Of a stretch of DNA of 18,982 nt, positions 14,201 to 18,982 are shown one piece after another; position 1 is the first letter of the stretch; each line of letters begins with the position of its first letter. Made by a program: the position numbers and the translations under genes. Under the pieces are notes generated by a model, which ran no database searches, was not told where the DNA came from, and was given only the letters and a program-made list of their open reading frames with translations. The stretch comes from an uncultured Candidatus Peregrinibacteria bacterium (GTDB taxonomy: Bacteria; Patescibacteriota; Gracilibacteria; CAIRYL01): positions 1 through 18,982 of the forward strand of contig CAIRYL010000089.1 in assembly GCA_903882825.1 (NCBI GenBank). Reading direction: 5' to 3'.

Positions 14201-15514
14201 TTAAATAATATGTTCCGAGATGTTTTTTACAAATTCTACCGCTTGGTTTTTTTGTAGCAGATTTCCAGAAATTTGAGCTTCTCGTACCAGAGCTTTTATT
14301 TGTCCTACTTTTTTCCCAGCAGGAATTTGCAAAATTTCTTGAATTTCTAATCCATTTAAAAGATCGGAAGAAAATTGTGGCAACAATCGTTCTGATTCTG
14401 CAAAACGGTATTCTTGCTCAATCTTTTCTACCAAAGACGCATTTCCATCATGTCCCAATGCATCTGCACGACACACTTCTATTAACCATGGAAAAAATGG
14501 ATGGTCAAAAAATTGAAGTTGATGGGATTTTTTCATCTGCAAGAGCGTATACATACGAATATGGTTTTTAATAAGCCACGCAATTGTATTTCTTTCGAGC
14601 CGAGAAAATTGAAGCCGAGATGCAATTTTTAAAAAAAGTTCTTCAGAAACATCTTGGTGCAATGGGAAACGATTTCTATCGGCGTCATGGTGAAATGTTT
14701 TCGCTTTTCCAATGTCATGAAACAGCACCGACCACGCTACTATTTTTGAAATATTTTCAGGAAGCGTCGCCAAACATGCCAGAGTATGCTCCGAAACCGT
14801 TCGAGTACCATCTGCATCTACAGTTTTGGATAATTGTGAAACTTCTGGAAGAATTTGTTCTAAAATTCCAAAATTTTGAAGATCTTGTAAAGCTTCCACT
14901 CGTGAAGGATGAAGAATCATTTTTTCTATTTCACTACGGATACGTTCTCCTGAAACCTTGGAAATACAAAATGCGTATTGAGAAAGCGCTTCTTGAGTTT
15001 GAATATGGTAGGAACAAGAAAAACGGTTTTTAAAACGAATCGCCCGCATAATACGCAAAAAATCCTCTTGAATTCGCTCCGAAGGATTCCCGACAAAACG
15101 AAGAATTTTATTTTTTAAATCGTCTTGTCCTCCTCCAAAGTCAAATAATTTTTCTGATATGGGATCCCAAAAAAGAGCATTAATCGTAAAATCCCTACGA
15201 AGGGCATCTTGTTGCATATTTGTAAACATAACCGCATCTGGGCGACGTCCATCAGAATATCCAGAATCAGATCGAAATGTTGCTATTTCAAAATGATGCT
15301 CATTTTCTACAATAATAACGACTCCAAAATGTTTCCCAATCGAAAAACTCTTTTCAAAAATATTTTCTATTTCTTCTGGTTTCGCATTGGTGGCAATATC
15401 AATATCATCCGGAAGATGTCCCAAAAGCATATCTCGAACCGCTCCACCCGCAAAAACTGCTTCATATCCTGCATTTTGTAATCGCTGGCAAATGGAAAAA
15501 GCAGTATTCCGCAA
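14201..15514 (-). CDS. cca: CCA-adding enzyme (tRNA nucleotidyltransferase) with HD domain
   Basis: It adds or repairs the 3' CCA end of tRNAs. The 437-residue product has the class II nucleotidyltransferase head: GGAVRDMLLG (23-32) and DDIDIAT (36-42), with the metal-binding Asp pair 37 and 39. RRDFTINAL (106-114) and the nucleotide-selecting ERIQEDFLRIMRAIRF (146-161) follow. An HD domain comes next, with LFHDIGK (264-270) and further His/Asp. Poly(A) polymerase I is the main alternative, but nothing suggests a second such gene. The start is TTG at 15514, 22 residues before the GG motif, a normal distance. No ATG is available in frame, and no Shine-Dalgarno is seen. It lies 55 bases after the DJ-1/PfpI gene and 11 before the alkyltransferase gene. 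Confidence 0.93.
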   Translation of the reverse strand: MRNTAFSICQRLQNAGYEAVFAGGAVRDMLLGHLPDDIDIATNAKPEEIENIFEKSFSIGKHFGVVIIVENEHHFEIATFRSDSGYSDGRRPDAVMFTNMQQDALRRDFTINALFWDPISEKLFDFGGGQDDLKNKILRFVGNPSERIQEDFLRIMRAIRFKNRFSCSYHIQTQEALSQYAFCISKVSGERIRSEIEKMILHPSRVEALQDLQNFGILEQILPEVSQLSKTVDADGTRTVSEHTLACLATLPENISKIVAWSVLFHDIGKAKTFHHDADRNRFPLHQDVSEELFLKIASRLQFSRLERNTIAWLIKNHIRMYTLLQMKKSHQLQFFDHPFFPWLIEVCRADALGHDGNASLVEKIEQEYRFAESERLLPQFSSDLLNGLEIQEILQIPAGKKVGQIKALVREAQISGNLLQKNQAVEFVKNISEHII

Positions 15515-15569
15515 TGAATAAATGAAAAATGGAGAAAAGGTATGAAAATTTCAAAAAGCAATGAAATCT

Positions 15570-16085
15570 TTACGATAATAACATTTTCCCCATCTCAATG
15601 GCACATTCTTCAGACGCCAATGGACCATTGGCGGTACATATTTGTCCATCTCTCACAACCGAAGAATTTTGATAGAGAGCTCCATACGAAATACACATTT
15701 TCTCAAATACTCCATCTTCATTCCAGCCAGTTGCTTTTTTCCCTTTTAAAAACCCCCAAACAAGAAGATTTTGAGGAAATGCACAAATAGCACCTACTGG
15801 TTTTTTTTCAGAAATAAAATATTCAGTCAGCATTTTTGCGTCTTTATTCTCTTGAAACACCAAACACCCTGCCCCTCCCACCAAAAAAAGCGCAGAAAAA
15901 TCATCTTTCACCACTTCGGAAAGAAGAAAATCTGGTAAAACACGATACCCAAAACGTCCAATAGCTTCCGTATGAAGAGATGCCGTTTTGACCGGTATTC
16001 CCATTTGCTCCCAAAACATACGCGGAACAATATATTCTATATCTCGAAACTTTTCTGGCGCTATAAGCATGAGCAATGGTTTCAT
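15570..16085 (-). CDS. DJ-1/PfpI family protein
   Basis: The family contains proteases, glyoxalase-type enzymes and chaperones built on one flavodoxin-like fold with a Cys at a sharp turn. The 171-residue product has RDIEYIVP (14-21, with the conserved Glu17), ALFLVGGAGC (65-74), AICAFPQNLL (99-108) with nucleophile Cys101, and LKGKKATGW (113-121). VVRDGQICTANGP (143-155) is also present. The usual His after the Cys in PfpI proteases (CHGP) is Ala here, so a protease triad of that type is unlikely. It starts 5 bases after the exported Lys-rich protein, so the two are co-transcribed. The actual substrate is unknown. Confidence 0.9.
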   Translation of the reverse strand: MKPLLMLIAPEKFRDIEYIVPRMFWEQMGIPVKTASLHTEAIGRFGYRVLPDFLLSEVVKDDFSALFLVGGAGCLVFQENKDAKMLTEYFISEKKPVGAICAFPQNLLVWGFLKGKKATGWNEDGVFEKMCISYGALYQNSSVVRDGQICTANGPLASEECAIEMGKMLLS

Positions 16086-16090
16086 GAAGT

Positions 16091-16525
16091 TTATAAAGAG
16101 GTTTGAGCATTTATTACTTCTTTTTGTTTTTTATATTCGACCACGAGGGCTTGTATTTTTTCAAGAAGCAATTTTTTGTATTCCAATCGTGTTATTTCTT
16201 TGGCTTTTAAGGATGCTTTTAATGTTTTTAAAATCGCCTTTTTGTCTTGAATAAAAGCTTTTTTGAGAGCTTTTAATTGTGTTTTTTTTTGCTGTAACAG
16301 TTGTTTTTTTTCTTTCTGTGTACTTCCTCCTCCTGCCTGAGGAACATTTTCCTGAGGAGATACTCCAGGAGAAGGCTGTGAGGGAGATGTTCTGGGTACT
16401 TCTCGAGTACTCACATTTACACTTATCAAAGAGTCCGAATATCCTTCAACAGCAGGAGCAGAAACGAAAATTCCAATAATCCCAAAAAATAAAACACTCA
16501 TTCCTAAAAAAAATATTTTTTTCAT
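16091..16525 (-). CDS. Exported Lys-rich coiled-coil protein, function unknown
   Basis: I do not recognise this 144-residue protein. It has a clear signal peptide: KK at 2-3, a hydrophobic core (4-22) and APA (23-25) as a likely cleavage site. A Pro/Ser/Gln-rich linker (47-66) follows, then a highly basic helix (70-137) rich in Lys, Leu, Gln and Glu that should form a coiled coil. The mature protein is therefore small, strongly positive and outside the membrane. It could bind the cell wall, DNA or another acidic polymer, but the sequence alone does not decide. It has its own promoter and is followed after 5 bases by the DJ-1/PfpI gene. Confidence 0.75.
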   Translation of the reverse strand: MKKIFFLGMSVLFFGIIGIFVSAPAVEGYSDSLISVNVSTREVPRTSPSQPSPGVSPQENVPQAGGGSTQKEKKQLLQQKKTQLKALKKAFIQDKKAILKTLKASLKAKEITRLEYKKLLLEKIQALVVEYKKQKEVINAQTSL

Positions 16526-16549
16526 AATGCAAAAGAAAAGCGCAATTTC

Positions 16550-16578
16550 ATCATGACACTGTTTTATTTTCTTGTAAA
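16550..16578 (-). promoter_or_regulatory. Promoter of the exported-protein/DJ-1 operon
   Basis: On the minus strand the -35 is TTTACA (16573-16578), the spacer 17 bases, and the -10 is TGTCATGAT in extended form (hexamer CATGAT at 16550-16555). The start would lie near 16543, about 18 bases before the ATG at 16525. It sits just after the stop of miaA. Confidence 0.5.
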
Positions 16579-16584
16579 CTCCGC

Positions 16585-17517
16585 CTAAAATTCTTCAGAA
16601 CGAATATGTATTTCTGCACCGGTATCTCCCAACACCCACAATATTCGTTCATCTTTTCTCCACCAAGTAAGTTGACGCTTCGCGTATTTTCTCGTATTTT
16701 GTTTCATTTTTTCTTTTAATTCTTCCAGAGATATTTCTCCAGAAAAATATTGCAACGCTTCCGGAACTCCATGGGCGTTAAATCCACTATCGAGTTGGGG
16801 AATATCCGGATATTTATTTACAAGCGCCGATACCTCTTCTAAAAATCCTTCTAAAAACATTTTTTCTACCCGGGCGTTAATTTTTTCATATAACGTTTTT
16901 CGAGGGAGTGCCACTCCCAATAGAAAAAAATCGTATGGTACCGCTTCTCTTCTCGGTTTATCTGGACTCTGCAGTGTTTCAAAAATTTCAAGCGCTCGAA
17001 TAAGGTATTTCCGATTATATACTCCAATTTTTTCAGCTTTTTGGGGATCTTTCTGAAAAAGCATTTCCCAAAGTGTTATAGTAGAAAATTTTTCTAATTT
17101 TTCACGCAGTTCAAAATGAGGCGGACACGTCCCAAAAGAAAATCCCTTCGTGATCGCATTGATATATAATCCTGTTCCTCCGCATATCACCGGTGTTTTT
17201 CCGCGTTTTAAAACATCTTTTATTGTTTCATCTGCCATTTTTTTAAAATCTACCACTGTAAAAGAAGTATTTGGCGCAATACATTCAAATAAATGATGAG
17301 GAACACCACATTTTTCGTTTTCCGTAGGAGACGCAGTGGTAAGAGAAAGATCTTGAAACATTTGACGAGAATCTGCATTTATAACTTCTCCATTATATTG
17401 GAGCGCCATATCTACTGCTATTTTTGTTTTTCCAGAACAGGTCGGACCAGTAACCACTACCACTCCTTTTGGATGATCATGGATAAAAAATGAAATTTTC
17501 GGAATAAAAAAAGACAT
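16585..17517 (-). CDS. miaA: tRNA dimethylallyltransferase
   Basis: MiaA transfers the dimethylallyl group to A37 of tRNAs that read codons beginning with U. The 310-residue product has P-loop GPTCSGKT (24-31), the catalytic DSRQ (49-52), VPHHLFECI (72-80) and GGTGLYINAI (113-122). The tRNA-binding KYAKRQLTWWRKDERILWV block near the end is also present, all in the right order. The start was set at the ATG at 17517; a longer reading would begin at a TTG four codons upstream. It lies 30 bases after the MFS gene, with no clear promoter between them, so they are likely one transcript. Confidence 0.96.
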   Translation of the reverse strand: MSFFIPKISFFIHDHPKGVVVVTGPTCSGKTKIAVDMALQYNGEVINADSRQMFQDLSLTTASPTENEKCGVPHHLFECIAPNTSFTVVDFKKMADETIKDVLKRGKTPVICGGTGLYINAITKGFSFGTCPPHFELREKLEKFSTITLWEMLFQKDPQKAEKIGVYNRKYLIRALEIFETLQSPDKPRREAVPYDFFLLGVALPRKTLYEKINARVEKMFLEGFLEEVSALVNKYPDIPQLDSGFNAHGVPEALQYFSGEISLEELKEKMKQNTRKYAKRQLTWWRKDERILWVLGDTGAEIHIRSEEF

Positions 17518-17547
17518 ACAATGGAGCAAATATAAATATATGTAAAT

Positions 17548-18759
17548 TTATACTTCTGAAATAATTGGATTTTGGGGAGAAATAGGATCTTTTAAACGCT
17601 GACGAACCGAATATAAAACACCAAATGCTAAAAAAAGAAATATCGCACTCAGTAAAAAAGGGAACCACACATGCCAACTAAAAAGCGCACCAGCTCCGAA
17701 AGGAGCAATTCCCATACTGAGGGCAATAATAGATGCAGAAATACCCAGTACTTCACCTCGTCGATCAGGAGACGCTTTCGCCACTAATTGACCATTCATC
17801 ACGACTCTTAAAACCGACTGTCCGAATGTAATTCCCAAAAGTCCAATTCCTAAAAAGATAAAATGAGGAATTGAAAGCGCAATATACCCCAGTGCAAAAA
17901 CTACAAGCATAATGAGTTCCAAAGCTGGTTCTGGGAATTTTTTTAACCAAAATGCGCGCATAAAAAACATTTGATTCAGGGCAATCACCACTCCCATCAT
18001 CATAAAAATAATACCGGTCGCGAATTCTTGATAACCATACACACTTCCAAGATATAGCGAAAAAACAGATTGAGCACCTGCAATCGCTAATCCAAAGAGA
18101 AAAAATGCGATATAATTTGGACGAAGGATATTGTCTTTTAGAGCACGTACAATTGGGACAAACGGATTCCATGAGAATTTCTGTTTGTGCGGTCGATGTT
18201 CTAGAGGAAACGTTTCTGGAAAAAAGAAATATGCCAAAATAAAATTTGTCATTGCTAAAAAACCTACAAACCAAAATGGTAACGCGTGCGAAATATATCC
18301 CAACGCACCACCAATAAAAGGTCCTATAATAAATCCTATTCCAAATATAGCACCAATAAGACCTAAATTTGCAGTTCTTTCTGTATCATCTTTTGCAATA
18401 TCTACTAATGCCGACTGCGCCACTGAAAGATTTCCAGCCGCGAGTCCATCTACCACTCGCCCGATATATAAAAATAAAACAGAAGGTGCCCCCGCAAAAA
18501 TAAACCACCCTAAAGCAGTAGAAGCAATGCTCACTAAAAGCGCCGGTCTTCTCCCATATTGATCAGAAAGAGCCCCGAGCAATGGGGAAGAAACAAATGC
18601 ACAAAGTGCAAAAACAGCGAAAATAGCAGTAATAGTGATAGAGGTGGCTCCTTGAAAATTTCCAACATAAAAAGGAAGTACCGGTATCACAATTCCAAGC
18701 CCTAAAACATCTATAAAAACCGTAAAAAGAACTAAAAACTTTATTTTTTTATCGTTCAT
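17548..18759 (-). CDS. MFS drug-efflux-type transporter (TetA-like, DHA1 family)
   Basis: This is a 12-helix inner-membrane proton antiporter of the tetracycline/multidrug branch. In 403 residues it shows an Asp in the first helix (VFIDVLGLGIVIPVLPFY, 14-31), motif A GALSDQYGRRPA (62-73) and motif B with Arg101 (YIGRVVDGLAAG). The antiporter motif C region GFIIGPFIGGALG follows in helix 5. The length is normal. The sequence resembles TetA-like proteins in these motifs, but the substrate cannot be read from it, and resistance should not be assumed. First gene of the minus-strand block that includes miaA. Confidence 0.9.
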   Translation of the reverse strand: MNDKKIKFLVLFTVFIDVLGLGIVIPVLPFYVGNFQGATSITITAIFAVFALCAFVSSPLLGALSDQYGRRPALLVSIASTALGWFIFAGAPSVLFLYIGRVVDGLAAGNLSVAQSALVDIAKDDTERTANLGLIGAIFGIGFIIGPFIGGALGYISHALPFWFVGFLAMTNFILAYFFFPETFPLEHRPHKQKFSWNPFVPIVRALKDNILRPNYIAFFLFGLAIAGAQSVFSLYLGSVYGYQEFATGIIFMMMGVVIALNQMFFMRAFWLKKFPEPALELIMLVVFALGYIALSIPHFIFLGIGLLGITFGQSVLRVVMNGQLVAKASPDRRGEVLGISASIIALSMGIAPFGAGALFSWHVWFPFLLSAIFLFLAFGVLYSVRQRLKDPISPQNPIISEV

Positions 18760-18793
18760 GAAAAAATAATAATTTAAAAAACCCAGCTGAAAA

Positions 18794-18824
18794 AGTGTAC
18801 CATAGATAATATTTTTTATCTCAA
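18794..18824 (-). promoter_or_regulatory. Possible promoter for the MFS-miaA unit
   Basis: On the minus strand TTGAGA (18819-18824) lies 19 bases before TGGTACACT, an extended -10 (TACACT at 18794-18799). The spacing is long for sigma70 but the TG extension could compensate. The element resembles TGGTACAAT at 1076-1084. Confidence 0.35.
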
Positions 18825-18862
18825 TGTATCCAAAAATATAGAGACGTTTTAGAAAAAATTCT

Positions 18863-18982
18863 CTATAAAATTTCTTTCAAATAACACTTCTCACAGAGTA
18901 TCTTTTCTGGTCTTTCTGGAGAATAAGTGGTGTGAATGGGAGTTCCACATTGAGCACAAATTCGTTCCCAAAGTTTTCTAGG
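18863..18982 (-). CDS. C-terminus of a CxxC-x17-CxxC zinc-ribbon protein (partial)
   Basis: The last 39 codons and a TAG stop (18863-18865) of a gene that enters from the right edge. The translation contains C-A-Q-C, exactly 17 residues, then C-E-K-C, with an ERPEK segment before the second pair and YLKEIL as the end. This is the small CxxC-x17-CxxC ribbon common in Patescibacteria and some other bacteria, probably zinc-binding. The rest of the protein and its role lie outside the window. Confidence 0.7.
   Translation of the reverse strand, partial: PRKLWERICAQCGTPIHTTYSPERPEKILCEKCYLKEIL

Noticed and set aside
14584..15033. 149-codon plus-strand open frame inside the cca gene
   Set aside because: The opposite strand encodes a complete tRNA nucleotidyltransferase with all motifs; the plus-strand frame has no recognisable domain.
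17548..18759. Calling the MFS transporter a tetracycline-resistance gene
   Set aside because: The TetA-like motifs are shared across the DHA1 branch; substrate cannot be assigned and the gene sits in a housekeeping block without mobile elements.
1..18982. Possible UGA=glycine recoding (Gracilibacteria/Absconditabacteria code)
   Set aside because: TGA ends the 536-residue membrane protein and rpmC, and all recognised families reach normal length under the standard bacterial code.
1..18982. CRISPR arrays, insertion sequences, tRNA or rRNA genes
   Set aside because: I saw no regularly spaced repeats, transposase motifs, terminal inverted repeats or cloverleaf-type sequences; genes are packed with gaps too short for most of these.

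Overview
The window is an A/T-rich, tightly packed bacterial chromosome segment. The organism is most likely a member of the Candidate Phyla Radiation (Patescibacteria). The reasons are: a VirB4-like and a VirD4/TraG-like ATPase carried as ordinary chromosomal genes; a ribosomal-protein cluster that stops after S5; almost no Shine-Dalgarno sequences; a surface-type protein with a C-terminal 'KTGPE + hydrophobic + basic' tail; and a CxxC-x17-CxxC zinc-ribbon fragment at the right edge. TGA is used as a stop (for example 5368-5370 and 9156-9158), so the UGA=Gly code of Gracilibacteria/Absconditabacteria does not apply. The phylum cannot be fixed from this window alone.

Layout. At 1-1014 (minus) lies a clamp-loader delta-prime gene whose 3' end is cut by the window edge. 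A divergent promoter region follows. On the plus strand come a wall/membrane-anchored Pro/Thr-rich protein (1111-1857), a VirB4-like ATPase (1898-3730) and a two-helix membrane protein of unknown family (3760-5370). A symmetric hairpin terminator at 5388-5415 separates this group from a convergent minus-strand ribosomal operon. In transcription order (9784 down to 5436) that operon encodes L16, L29, S17, L14, L24, L5, S14, S8, L6, L18 and S5. S3 is not upstream of L16, and L30, L15 and SecY do not follow S5. A 321-base divergent intergenic region (9785-10105) carries the operon promoter on one strand and a promoter for the VirD4/TraG-like ATPase (10106-12592, plus) on the other. That gene is followed by its own promoter and a prephenate-dehydrogenase-like (TyrA) protein (12666-13826).

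The right part is a minus-strand block, in transcription order: MFS transporter (18759-17548), MiaA (17517-16585), an exported Lys-rich coiled-coil protein with its own promoter (16525-16091), a DJ-1/PfpI protein (16085-15570), CCA-adding enzyme (15514-14201) and an alkyltransferase-family DNA-repair protein (14189-13860). A zinc-ribbon fragment enters from the right edge (18982-18863).

How the genes fit together. Most of the window is core information processing: replication clamp loading, ribosome assembly, tRNA maturation and modification, and alkylation repair. The accessory component is a set of cell-envelope genes placed on either side of the ribosomal operon. It comprises a VirB4-type motor, a membrane protein with a large probable extracytoplasmic loop, an anchored surface protein and a VirD4-type coupling ATPase. 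This looks like a reduced type-IV-secretion-like machine, and it is the best candidate in the window for an undescribed system. The orphan TyrA-like protein next to the coupling ATPase, with an altered active-site motif, is the second most interesting item.
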